NCBI GenBank assembly: GCA_028688175.1
Contig: JAQTYS010000140.1
Coordinates: forward strand, 1 to 7,014
DNA from: Methanothrix sp.
GTDB taxonomy: Archaea; Halobacteriota; Methanosarcinia; Methanotrichales; Methanotrichaceae
Direction: 5' to 3'
Length of the DNA stretch: 7,014 nt
The translations under genes were made by a program, and so were the position numbers. Below the pieces are notes generated by a model. It was not told the DNA's origin. It ran no database searches and saw nothing but the letters and a program-made list of their open reading frames with translations. Each line of letters begins with the position of its first letter. Within the stretch, counting starts at the first letter, position 1. Shown here piece after piece: positions 1 to 5,955 of this stretch.

Positions 1-557
1 GGCACCACATCGATCTTTCTCTAAAAGATGTCAATGAGCATCAGCGTCGCGAGAAGATTCAGGAGTGGAAGGCAGACCAGAAAGCCTGGAAATGGCTGGA
101 GATGGCTTACAAGGATCGGCCTGAGGACGTTAAGCGTGTCGCTGATGTTCTAGTGGCAGCGTATGACAGCCTCTATCTGGCCATGGAGGAGGCGGCTATC
201 AGTGGAGTCGGTGCCCTGAAGGATGTCGATCTGACGGAAGAGGATCGAAAGATGCTGGAGAGTCTCTCCAAGGATAACGTCAAGATACCATCCGTTGATA
301 TCAGCGGCTATGTGGATATCACTTCTCCTGCTCCGGACGGCGTGGATGTCATCCGTAAAGCCCTCAAACAGGCCAAACGCAGCAAAGACAAAGATGCTAC
401 GCTCTCCATAACTTATATTGGAGCGCCGCGCTATAGGATTCATGTAACTGCGCCGGACTACAAGCATGCTGAGTCTGTTCTCAAGAAGTCTGCTCAGGCT
501 GTGGTGAAATATATAGAACAGCACGGCGGAGAAGGCACTTTCCTTAGAGAGGCATGA
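1..557 (+). CDS. eif2a: Translation initiation factor 2 subunit alpha (aIF2-alpha), 5'-truncated
   Basis: The reading frame is open from base 3 with no start codon, so the N-terminus lies outside the window; 184 residues are visible. It begins at the end of the S1/OB domain (HHIDLSLKDVNEHQRREK), continues through the helical domain (roughly visible residues 10-90, with the family-typical EWKADQKAWKWLE) and ends with the alpha/beta C-terminal domain (about 95-184, from YVDITSPAPDG to GGEGTFLREA). The family is usually about 260-270 residues, so some 80 are missing. In archaea this subunit joins beta and gamma in the aIF2 heterotrimer that brings initiator Met-tRNA to the small ribosomal subunit; the C-terminal domain contacts gamma. 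An internal ATG at 102 is not the start, because homology continues upstream of it. The stop overlaps the nop10 start as ATGA, implying translational coupling. Identification is confident. Confidence 0.97.
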   Translation, partial: HHIDLSLKDVNEHQRREKIQEWKADQKAWKWLEMAYKDRPEDVKRVADVLVAAYDSLYLAMEEAAISGVGALKDVDLTEEDRKMLESLSKDNVKIPSVDISGYVDITSPAPDGVDVIRKALKQAKRSKDKDATLSITYIGAPRYRIHVTAPDYKHAESVLKKSAQAVVKYIEQHGGEGTFLREA

Positions 558-715
558 GATCCAAAATCCTGAGGTGTACGGCCTGCAGCCGCTACACCCT
601 TAAGGATATCTGTTCTGTTTGTGGGGGCCATACTGCTATTACCAAGCCCGCCAGATTCTCTCCAGACGACCCTTACGGCAGGTATCGGAGAGCTCTCGGC
701 CAGGAGGCAAAATGA
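554..715 (+). CDS. nop10: H/ACA ribonucleoprotein protein Nop10
   Basis: This is a small gene of 53 residues, starting MRSKILRCTACSRYTLKDIC. It has the archaeal zinc-ribbon pattern of two CxxC pairs (Cys8/Cys11 and Cys20/Cys23) followed by the conserved C-terminal stretch PARFSPDDPYGRYRR (residues 32-46). The length and motif order are those of Nop10, a core protein of the H/ACA RNP. There it binds the pseudouridine synthase Cbf5 and, with Gar1 and L7Ae, helps guide RNA-directed pseudouridylation of rRNA. The ATG overlaps the eif2a stop (ATGA) and its own TGA overlaps the ATG of the next gene, so it is probably translated by reinitiation within one mRNA. The order eif2a-nop10-PAC2 is a recurrent archaeal arrangement, which supports the call. 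Confidence 0.96.
   Translation: MRSKILRCTACSRYTLKDICSVCGGHTAITKPARFSPDDPYGRYRRALGQEAK
702..707 (+). promoter_or_regulatory. Shine-Dalgarno site fixing the PAC2-family start
   Basis: AGGAGG lies four bases before the ATG at 712, inside the 3' end of nop10. It favours that ATG over an upstream TTG at 619, which would lie deep inside nop10 and add 31 residues unlike the family. Confidence 0.8.
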
Positions 716-1482
716 AAGAGACCCTGGTTTCCCGTATCAAAGAAGTAACCCTTAAGGACCCAATTCTTATTGAAGGTCTGCCGGGCGTGGGCCACGTGGG
801 AAAGCTAGTAGCCGATCACATGGTGGAAGAGCTGAAAGCCGAAAAGATCATCGAAATCTACTCGCCTCATTTTCCGCCCCAGGTGATGGTAAAAGGGGAC
901 GGCACCATCAAGCAGGTCCGAAATGAGATCTATGCTTATCATGGCAAGGACGGCGAGCCGGATCTGCTCATCCTCATCGGCGACTATCAGAGTGCTACCA
1001 ACGAGGGGCACTATGAGCTTTGCGACATCTTCCTGGACATTGCCCAGAGCTTCCACGTAAAGAGAATCTATGCACTGGGTGGTTACGGTACAGGTCAGTT
1101 TGTGGACAAGCCCACTGTCATGGGCGCGGCCACAAGTATCGAGCTTGTGGAAGAGATGAAACAAAAAGAGGTCATCTTTCACGAGAATGAGCCAGGCGGG
1201 GGCATAATTGGTGTCTCGGGACTGCTCTTGGGCCTGGGCGCCTTGCGGGGTATCGATGTCGTCTGTCTTATGGGGGTAACCTCCGGATATCTGGTCGATC
1301 CGAAAGCAGCTTCCGAGGTCCTGCGCATTCTCTCCGGCATTCTGGGTATTGTTGTGGGTATGCAGGCTCTGGAAGAGAGGGCCAAGGAGATGGAGAAGAT
1401 CATAGGCAAGCTGCAGGAGATGGAACGAGCCCAGGCTCCTTATGAGGCGGTCGGGGATGAAGATCTCAGATACATCGGATAG
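712..1482 (+). CDS. PAC2-family protein (proteasome assembly chaperone-like)
   Basis: The product has 256 residues from the ATG at 712. That start is chosen because a strong ribosome binding site precedes it, it overlaps the nop10 stop (ATGA), and the family N-terminus fits. Recognisable features are the glycine-rich segment EGLPGVGHVGKLVADHMV (21-38), SPHFPPQ (51-57), the ALGGYGTGQF motif (121-130), IGVSGLLLGLGALRG (166-180), GYLVDPKAA (192-200) and a charged helical, probably coiled-coil, tail (about 218-241). These mark the archaeal PAC2 superfamily, related to eukaryotic proteasome assembly chaperone 2. A role in proteasome assembly or proteostasis is inferred from the family; archaeal members are poorly characterised and a different ligand-binding role is possible. 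The protein has no signal peptide or membrane segment and should be cytoplasmic. Its 3' end overlaps the next gene by about 26 bases. Confidence 0.9.
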   Translation: MKETLVSRIKEVTLKDPILIEGLPGVGHVGKLVADHMVEELKAEKIIEIYSPHFPPQVMVKGDGTIKQVRNEIYAYHGKDGEPDLLILIGDYQSATNEGHYELCDIFLDIAQSFHVKRIYALGGYGTGQFVDKPTVMGAATSIELVEEMKQKEVIFHENEPGGGIIGVSGLLLGLGALRGIDVVCLMGVTSGYLVDPKAASEVLRILSGILGIVVGMQALEERAKEMEKIIGKLQEMERAQAPYEAVGDEDLRYIG

Positions 1483-2800
1483 CCTTGATGCTCTACTGAA
1501 TTATGGACATAAGCTCATCTCCCTGGCTTTGCAGGAGGGAGCTGAGCAGGCGGAAGTCTACGGCATGATTGGCCGCTCTGTGGACATTGACCTGCGCAGG
1601 GATGCTGTAGAGCTGGCCAGCGAAAGCTTTCATCGCGGCCTGGGGCTTCGGGCGACAGTAGCAGGCGGTGTGGGTTTTTCCAGTACCAGCGACATGGCGC
1701 TATTGCAATATGTGGCCAATAGCGCTGTTCTATCCGCTCGGGCCAGAGGCAGGGACGAATCCTGGCGATCTCTTCCATTGCCAAAAGAGGTGGTGCATCC
1801 GCAGGGCATCTTCGATCCTCGTTTGCAGGAAGTCGGCCCTGAGGAATGCCTTGACGCTGCGAGAAGCATGCTTTCCGGCTGTAGGACTGTCAAGGAAGCA
1901 GAGCCTGTGGGCGGTAGTGTGGCCTGTGCCTGCGGCACCCATTTTGTAATAAATTCGCTGGGAATGAGTCTTCAGGAGGATTCTACTCACATGCATGCTT
2001 CTCTGGAGACCATTGCCCGAGGTGCAGATGTGGCTACAGGCAGCGATTTTAATCTCTCCCGATGCTATCAGCCCTCGCTGGAGGATGTCGGCCGCGCAGC
2101 TGCACAGCAGGCTCGCGCTTCTCTGGGTGGGGTCAAGGCCGAGAGCGGAACCTATGATGTGCTCTTAAAGCCTCTGGCGGTGGCCGAGCTGCTCGATTAT
2201 ACCTTGCTGCCCGCAATTACAGCCGACAATGTGCAAAAGGGCCGGTCGTCTCTTCGGGGAAGGGTGGGAGAGAAGATCTCCTCTGAAAACCTCGTGATTG
2301 TCGATGACGGCCTTCTCCCTGGGGGATTGGATTCCTCTGCCTTTGATGGGGAAGGCGTGCCGTCCCAAAGGACGGTCGTGATTGATGAGGGCATTTTGAA
2401 GGGCTATCTTTATGACAGCTACACGGCTGGAAAAGAGGGCCTCGCGTCCACAGGCAATGCCGTGCGCTCCGGCTACACCGGCGTTCCTGGCGTAGGAATT
2501 CGAAATCTTATTGTCAGCTCTAAAGAGCCCCAGGATCTTCTGGCGGAGACGAAAGGCCTTCTGGTGGGCGGCCTCATTGGAGCTCACACCGCCAATCCCA
2601 TCTCCGGCGACTTCTCTGTGGAGGCAAAAAATGCCTTTTTAATTGGCCCTGGTGAAGTTGCGAAGCCTATCCGTTCTTTGATGCTGACCGGAAATTTCTT
2701 CGAGCTTTTGAAGGATATCGAGGTTGGCAAGGACGTGAGGGCCGTTGGGGGAATAGTCACGCCTACAGTGAAGGTCAGAATGTTGGTTGTAGGAAGCTAA
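1457..2800 (+). CDS. TldE/PmbA-like protein (TldD/PmbA family)
   Basis: The product has 447 residues from the ATG at 1457. An in-frame ATG at 1442 would add five residues, but 1457 has GAGG nine bases upstream and is preferred. The N-terminal domain (about 10-200) carries the family's VDIDLRRDAVELASES and GLGLRATVAGGVGFSST pattern. The C-terminal domain contains FDGEGVPSQRTVVIDEG (296-312), GDFSVEAKNAFLIGPGE (384-400) and LTGNFFELLKDI (410-421), typical of this family. The HExxxH zinc motif of TldD is absent: the equivalent region reads AVAELLDYTLL (241-251). This makes it the TldE/PmbA type, which in Escherichia coli forms a heterodimer with TldD to degrade unfolded or modified peptides in the cytosol. 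No TldD is seen here, so a partner encoded elsewhere is inferred. It overlaps the PAC2-family gene and is followed closely by prs. Confidence 0.88.
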   Translation: MKISDTSDSLDALLNYGHKLISLALQEGAEQAEVYGMIGRSVDIDLRRDAVELASESFHRGLGLRATVAGGVGFSSTSDMALLQYVANSAVLSARARGRDESWRSLPLPKEVVHPQGIFDPRLQEVGPEECLDAARSMLSGCRTVKEAEPVGGSVACACGTHFVINSLGMSLQEDSTHMHASLETIARGADVATGSDFNLSRCYQPSLEDVGRAAAQQARASLGGVKAESGTYDVLLKPLAVAELLDYTLLPAITADNVQKGRSSLRGRVGEKISSENLVIVDDGLLPGGLDSSAFDGEGVPSQRTVVIDEGILKGYLYDSYTAGKEGLASTGNAVRSGYTGVPGVGIRNLIVSSKEPQDLLAETKGLLVGGLIGAHTANPISGDFSVEAKNAFLIGPGEVAKPIRSLMLTGNFFELLKDIEVGKDVRAVGGIVTPTVKVRMLVVGS

Positions 2801-2806
2801 AGGTGA
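2801..2806 (+). promoter_or_regulatory. Shine-Dalgarno site for prs
   Basis: AGGTGA sits directly after the tldE-like stop codon and six bases before the prs ATG at 2813, supporting that start and co-transcription with the genes upstream. Confidence 0.65.
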
Positions 2807-2812
2807 TTTTCG

Positions 2813-3664
2813 ATGATTATTGGAGGGCCTGCCTCCCAGCTTCTCGCTGGCCGGGTGGCCGCAATTTTAAATGAAACGCTTGCTCTTTGTGATTACAAGA
2901 CATTTCCCGATGGCGAGTCGTACACGCAAATTGTAACGCCTCTTGATGATGAGATCGTAATAATCCAGTCCACACCCACCGACCAAGACCTGGTCTATCT
3001 CTTGCAGCTTTTGGATGTCTGCCGGGATTCGCGTGTCTCTCTGGTCATACCTTACTTTGGATATGCCCGCCAGGATAAGATCTTCAAGCCGGGCGAGCCC
3101 ATGACTGCCAGGGCGCTGGCTACGGCCTTGAATCCATTCTTGCAGAACGGTCGCGTCCATCTGGTAAATATTCATGCTCCTTCCATTATGGCTCACTTCC
3201 AGTGTCCCATCGAGAATCTGGATGCGACGGCTCTCTTAGCGGAGCGGATCGGCAGCATGGGGCTCGCGGACACGGTGGTCATCTCTCCAGACAAGGGTGC
3301 TATGGCCATGGCCAAAACCGCCGCGGCCTGCCTGGGCTGCGAGTGCGACTTTTTGCAAAAGACCCGGCTATCGGGAACGGAGGTCTCCATGGCCCCCAAA
3401 GAGGTGGCGGTTAAAGGCAGGGATGTGGTCATCTTCGATGATATGATCGCCACAGGCGGCACCATGGCCACGGCCATAGCGCTTCTGCGCCAGCAGGGAG
3501 CCAGTCGTGTCTATCTGGCGGCGGTGCATCCCGTCCTCACCGGATCGGCCATACTCAAGCTCTATCGCTCCGGAGTGGAGGCGGTGCTGGCCACGGACAC
3601 TCTGGACAAGGGCGTGAGCACAGTATCGGTGGCGCCACTGATTGCCAGGGCACTGAGAGCGTAA
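2813..3664 (+). CDS. prs: Ribose-phosphate pyrophosphokinase (PRPP synthetase), archaeal type
   Basis: This 283-residue enzyme transfers pyrophosphate from ATP to ribose 5-phosphate, giving PRPP for purine, pyrimidine, histidine and tryptophan synthesis. Visible motifs in order are FPDGE (31-35), YFGYARQDK (81-89, ATP site), HAPS (121-124), SPDKGAMAMAK (158-168, pyrophosphate region), the mobile-loop pair Lys183/Arg185 in LQKTR, and the PRPP-binding loop VVIFDDMIATGGTM (205-218). The protein is shorter than the roughly 310-320 residues of bacterial enzymes, as is usual for archaeal forms. It starts with MIIGGPASQLL, with a ribosome binding site six bases upstream and only 12 bases after the previous stop, so it is probably the last gene of the operon. 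All key motifs are intact and activity is expected. Confidence 0.96.
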   Translation: MIIGGPASQLLAGRVAAILNETLALCDYKTFPDGESYTQIVTPLDDEIVIIQSTPTDQDLVYLLQLLDVCRDSRVSLVIPYFGYARQDKIFKPGEPMTARALATALNPFLQNGRVHLVNIHAPSIMAHFQCPIENLDATALLAERIGSMGLADTVVISPDKGAMAMAKTAAACLGCECDFLQKTRLSGTEVSMAPKEVAVKGRDVVIFDDMIATGGTMATAIALLRQQGASRVYLAAVHPVLTGSAILKLYRSGVEAVLATDTLDKGVSTVSVAPLIARALRA

Positions 3665-3685
3665 AAAACATAACGGGAATCTTGC

Positions 3686-3718
3686 GCCTTCGCGTGAACG
3701 GGGGCCTTGCGCGAAGGC
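3686..3718 (+). terminator. Hairpin downstream of prs (probable 3' end structure)
   Basis: GCCTTCGCG (3686-3694) and CGCGAAGGC (3710-3718) form a perfect 9-bp inverted repeat with a 15-base loop, starting 22 bases after the prs stop. No T-run follows at once; a T7 tract (3761-3767) lies 42 bases further on. Archaeal termination relies mainly on oligo-T, so the hairpin may protect the 3' end or pause transcription while the T-tract terminates. Confidence 0.5.
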
Positions 3719-3760
3719 TAAGAAAGGGTGGGCGAGTGGAAATAAGGCCTCAATTGTCGC

Positions 3761-3767
3761 TTTTTTT
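3761..3767 (+). terminator. Oligo-T tract, probable archaeal terminator of the prs operon
   Basis: Seven T residues in a row lie about 97 bases after the prs stop and about 70 bases before the TATA box of the next gene. Oligo-T on the coding strand is the main intrinsic termination signal in archaea. A 6-bp inverted repeat (GGCGAG 3731-3736 with CTCGCC 3773-3778) flanks it. Confidence 0.45.
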
Positions 3768-3828
3768 AAAAGCTCGCCGGAGGCTTGCCAAGAGCCAAAA
3801 AGAGCTGGATTATATGAGGGCAATATAC

Positions 3829-3845
3829 CGAAATGCTATATATTA
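3829..3845 (+). promoter_or_regulatory. BRE/TATA promoter of the exported decarboxylase-like gene
   Basis: A purine-rich BRE-like CGAAA (3829-3833) is followed by the TATA box TATATATTA (3837-3845). The expected transcription start about 25 bases downstream (near 3866) would leave a leader of roughly 15 bases that still includes GAGGA (3870-3874), seven bases before the ATG at 3882. This makes the gene a separate unit from prs. Confidence 0.65.
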
Positions 3846-3881
3846 TGGGTGCAACTTCATTAGAAAAAAGAGGAACCTTTT

Positions 3882-4601
3882 ATGAGATTAACAAATTCTG
3901 GATCACTGATCTTTTTGGCTGTACTGCTTGCCGTGTCCCTGGCTGGTCCGGCTCTCGCCAGCGCTTCCCAGACTGACGATTCGGGCATGATGTACGGCCT
4001 GGTTCTCGGCAACAGGATACCCTACGAGTACTTCGTCACCATGGGACATAACGACACCGATTTGGGCCCAGGCGACGATCCATGGGAGACGGGATCTTAC
4101 GATCTGGCTCTGATGGACGCCAGCATTGAGAACTTCAATGTGCTGAAGTACACCTCGGTGCTGCCCCCCGAATCAAAAGAGATCAACCTGAGCGAGGCCC
4201 GAGAGTACTTCCACCATGGCGCTGCCATTGAAACCATTATGTCTGATCTCAATGGCGTGCAGGGCGATACTCTGTGCACCGGGGTAGGCCGGATATGGGT
4301 AAATACCCTGGATGGATCTCTGGTGGGCGGGTTTGCTGCTGAGTACAAGAAGAAATACAATCAGACCGTCGTGCCTGAAGAAGAAGCCAGGTCGGCGGCA
4401 AAAGAGGCATTGCATAACTCCCTGATGGGTGAGGTAAACAGGAGATACAATGCCAGCGAGTATCAATTCTCTGAGCCAACCTATGCCATCGACTATCTCC
4501 AGGTGCAAAAGAAGTATGGTACCTCTCTGGTGGCACTATGTTGGGTGAATTACATATTTCCCCAGACCGAGATTGGTGGTGATGCATCGACAGAAGAGTG
4601 A
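3882..4601 (+). CDS. Predicted exported pyruvoyl-dependent arginine decarboxylase-like protein
   Basis: The product has 239 residues. Residues 1-27 form a signal peptide: charged start MRLTNSG, hydrophobic core LIFLAVLLAVSLAG, and an ALA-type cleavage site near residue 26. There is no lipobox cysteine. The rest matches pyruvoyl-dependent arginine decarboxylase (PdaD) from my memory of the Methanocaldococcus jannaschii enzyme: IPYEYFVTMG (46-55), YDLALMDASIENFNVL (73-88), YTSVLPPESKE (90-100), HGAAIETIM (112-120), GGFAAEYK (149-156) and YGTSLVALCWVNYIFP (212-227). By that alignment Asp74, Asn86, Ser92 and Glu154 fit M. jannaschii Asp35, Asn47, pyruvoyl-forming Ser53 and catalytic Glu109. The residue before the scissile Ser is Thr91 instead of Ser. 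Four N-glycosylation sequons (NDT 57, NLS 102, NQT 160, NAS 190) agree with a surface location. Family members make agmatine from arginine in the cytoplasm; an exported version could be active or a repurposed fold. Promoter and ribosome binding site support the start that includes the signal peptide. Confidence 0.82.
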   Translation: MRLTNSGSLIFLAVLLAVSLAGPALASASQTDDSGMMYGLVLGNRIPYEYFVTMGHNDTDLGPGDDPWETGSYDLALMDASIENFNVLKYTSVLPPESKEINLSEAREYFHHGAAIETIMSDLNGVQGDTLCTGVGRIWVNTLDGSLVGGFAAEYKKKYNQTVVPEEEARSAAKEALHNSLMGEVNRRYNASEYQFSEPTYAIDYLQVQKKYGTSLVALCWVNYIFPQTEIGGDASTEE

Positions 4602-4669
4602 CCGGGAAGGATGATCGGCTGAATAGGCTGAGGCTTCAAGTTTGTGCAACCTTCATGCAGATCACCCAC

Positions 4670-4702
4670 TTTTTCAAAGTCCATTAGAAACGCAAAATTT
4701 TT
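4670..4702 (+). terminator. Oligo-T region after the decarboxylase-like gene
   Basis: Two T5 tracts (4670-4674 and 4698-4702) in a locally T-rich stretch lie 70-100 bases after the stop codon. This is consistent with an archaeal oligo-T terminator, but no stable hairpin is evident. Confidence 0.35.
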
Positions 4703-4704
4703 CT

Positions 4705-4722
4705 ATTTCCCTCATTTCCCTC
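4705..4722 (+). repeat. Tandem 9-base direct repeat
   Basis: ATTTCCCTC occurs twice head to tail (4705-4713 and 4714-4722). There are only two copies, and no function can be assigned. Confidence 0.7.
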
Positions 4723-4775
4723 TACTGAATAGTGCGATTGATCTTGCAGCCATTGGAACGAAAACATGGCAGAAG

Positions 4776-4783
4776 TTATTAAT
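4776..4783 (+). promoter_or_regulatory. Candidate aroC TATA box
   Basis: TTATTAAT, preceded by purine-rich CAGAAG, would place the transcription start near 4805 and leave a leader carrying the GGGGAG ribosome binding site. TATAAATT around 4816-4823 is a better TATA match, but would start transcription at about the ATG and exclude the ribosome binding site. The choice is uncertain. Confidence 0.3.
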
Positions 4784-4823
4784 GAGCAGAAATGATAATC
4801 ATAATCTCATACTATTATAAATT

Positions 4824-4830
4824 AGGGGAG
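4824..4830 (+). promoter_or_regulatory. Shine-Dalgarno site fixing the aroC start
   Basis: AGGGGAG ends nine bases before the ATG at 4840. It supports the start MSGNTFGTIF, which also matches the family N-terminus, over the in-frame ATG at 4792. Confidence 0.75.
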
Positions 4831-4839
4831 CTAATAATA

Positions 4840-5931
4840 ATGTCCGGAAACACCTTTGGCACCATATTTCGCATCACCACCTGGGGCGAGTCGCATGGGC
4901 GAGCAGTGGGCGTGGTCGTGGACGGCTGTCCGGCTGGCCTTGCCTTGGCCGCAGAGGATATTCAAAAGGAGCTGGACAGAAGAAAGCCCGGCCAGAGCCG
5001 CGCATCCACCGCCCGCAAAGAGGATGACCGGGTGGAGATACTCTCCGGCATCTTCGAAGGCCGGACGACTGGTACGCCCATCTCCCTGCTGGTCTGGAAC
5101 AAGGACGCCGACTCTTCTGCTTACGATCTTCTGCGCAATAAGCCCCGGCCTGGTCATGCCGACTACGCCTACCAGATGAAATACGGTCTGCGTGACCATC
5201 GAGGCGGAGGCCGGGCTTCGGCTCGGGAGACGGTGGGCCGGGTTGCAGCCGGGGCTGTAGCCAAGAAGCTGCTGAGCGAAGCGGGCATTACAGTTGCTGC
5301 CTATGTATCTGAGCTGGGCGGAATCGTGGCGGAGATTGACCCCTCAACTGATTTGCTCTTGCTTCAGGCCCAGGCGGAGACCAACGCCGTTCGCTGTCCT
5401 GATGTCGCGGCTGCGGAGCGGATGCTGGAGCGGCTGGATCAGGTGAGGGCGGAGGGTGACAGCCTGGGCGGGGTGGTGGTGATAGCTGCCACGGGCGTGC
5501 CCGCGGGCTTGGGCGAGCCGGTCTTCGACAAGCTGGATGCGGATCTGGCAAAAGCGCTCATGAGCATCGGGGCGGTAAAAGCGGTGGAGATCGGCGCGGG
5601 ACGGGAGTGCTCCGGCATGCAGGGCAGCGAGATGAACGACCCCCTCTTCCTGCGGGACGGCAAGGTCGATTTCGAGAGAAACCATGCGGGCGGCATTTTA
5701 GGCGGCATCTCCACCGGGGCTCCCATCGTCTGCACCATCTCCGTCAAGCCCACGCCCTCCATCGCCAAGCAGCAGAGCACAGTTGATCTTGCCATCGGCG
5801 AGGCGGTGGAGATCAGAGTCATGGGCAGGCACGATCCGGCCATTCCGCCCAGAATTGTGCCCGTGGCCGAGGCCATGGTGGCCCTGGTGCTAGCCGATCA
5901 CCTGCTGCGGCAGAGGGGGGCGAGGATTTGA
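4840..5931 (+). CDS. aroC: Chorismate synthase
   Basis: This 363-residue enzyme performs the last shared step of the shikimate pathway, removing phosphate from EPSP to give chorismate with reduced FMN as cofactor. All three family signatures are present: GESHGRAVGVVVDGCPAG (16-33), GLRDHRGGGRASARET (116-131) and RHDPAIPPRIVPVAEAM (330-346). His19 (SHG) and His106 (GHADYAY) correspond to the two active-site histidines known in the family. Also typical are DRRKPGQSRAST (47-58), IGAGRECSGMQGSEMND (251-267) and NHAGGILGGISTGAPI (281-296). The length is normal and no key residue is missing. No other aromatic-pathway gene is adjacent, so it appears to be transcribed alone. It converges with the membrane TPR gene, the two stop codons being 24 bases apart. 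Confidence 0.98.
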   Translation: MSGNTFGTIFRITTWGESHGRAVGVVVDGCPAGLALAAEDIQKELDRRKPGQSRASTARKEDDRVEILSGIFEGRTTGTPISLLVWNKDADSSAYDLLRNKPRPGHADYAYQMKYGLRDHRGGGRASARETVGRVAAGAVAKKLLSEAGITVAAYVSELGGIVAEIDPSTDLLLLQAQAETNAVRCPDVAAAERMLERLDQVRAEGDSLGGVVVIAATGVPAGLGEPVFDKLDADLAKALMSIGAVKAVEIGAGRECSGMQGSEMNDPLFLRDGKVDFERNHAGGILGGISTGAPIVCTISVKPTPSIAKQQSTVDLAIGEAVEIRVMGRHDPAIPPRIVPVAEAMVALVLADHLLRQRGARI

Positions 5932-5937
5932 TCATTG

Positions 5938-5942
5938 TTTTT
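5938..5942 (+). terminator. Short oligo-T after aroC
   Basis: T5 lies seven bases after the aroC stop, in the 24-base gap between convergent genes. It may contribute to termination of the + strand transcript. No matching signal for the - strand gene is seen in the gap. Confidence 0.3.
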
Positions 5943-5955
5943 AGAGCCGCTGATT

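Larger units (their letters stand above)
4602..4839. other. Non-coding region upstream of aroC
   Basis: No credible gene is seen in these 238 bases. They hold T5 tracts at 4670-4674 and 4698-4702, which could end the preceding transcript, a tandem 9-base repeat at 4705-4722, and an AT-rich stretch from about 4776 carrying the probable aroC promoter. An in-frame ATG at 4792 would lengthen AroC by 16 residues (MIIIISYYYKLGELII), but this extension has no place in the family and would run through the ribosome binding site. Confidence 0.6.

Noticed and set aside
619..711. Longer N-terminus for the PAC2-family protein
   Set aside because: This TTG start lies inside nop10 in another frame. The ATG at 712 has a strong ribosome binding site and the expected ATGA overlap.
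3731..3778. GGCGAG/CTCGCC inverted repeat around the T7 tract as a second hairpin
   Set aside because: It has only 6 bp of stem with a 36-base loop, too weak to call a structure.
3682..3885. Open frame of 67 codons between prs and the decarboxylase-like gene
   Set aside because: It starts at a TTG with no ribosome binding site, runs through the hairpin, T-tract and TATA box, and its Arg/Lys-rich product resembles no family I know.
3987..3992. Internal Met-Met as an alternative start of the decarboxylase-like protein, removing the signal peptide
   Set aside because: No ribosome binding site precedes it, while the upstream ATG has GAGGA and a well-spaced BRE/TATA promoter. It is kept as the main test of the export claim.
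4792..4839. Longer N-terminus for chorismate synthase
   Set aside because: The added 16 residues are low-complexity Ile/Tyr-rich, span the ribosome binding site, and are absent from the family, which begins with a form of MSGNTFG.
5344..5876. Long open frames on the - strand inside aroC
   Set aside because: They are shadows of a GC-rich coding frame; the + strand frame has all chorismate synthase signatures.
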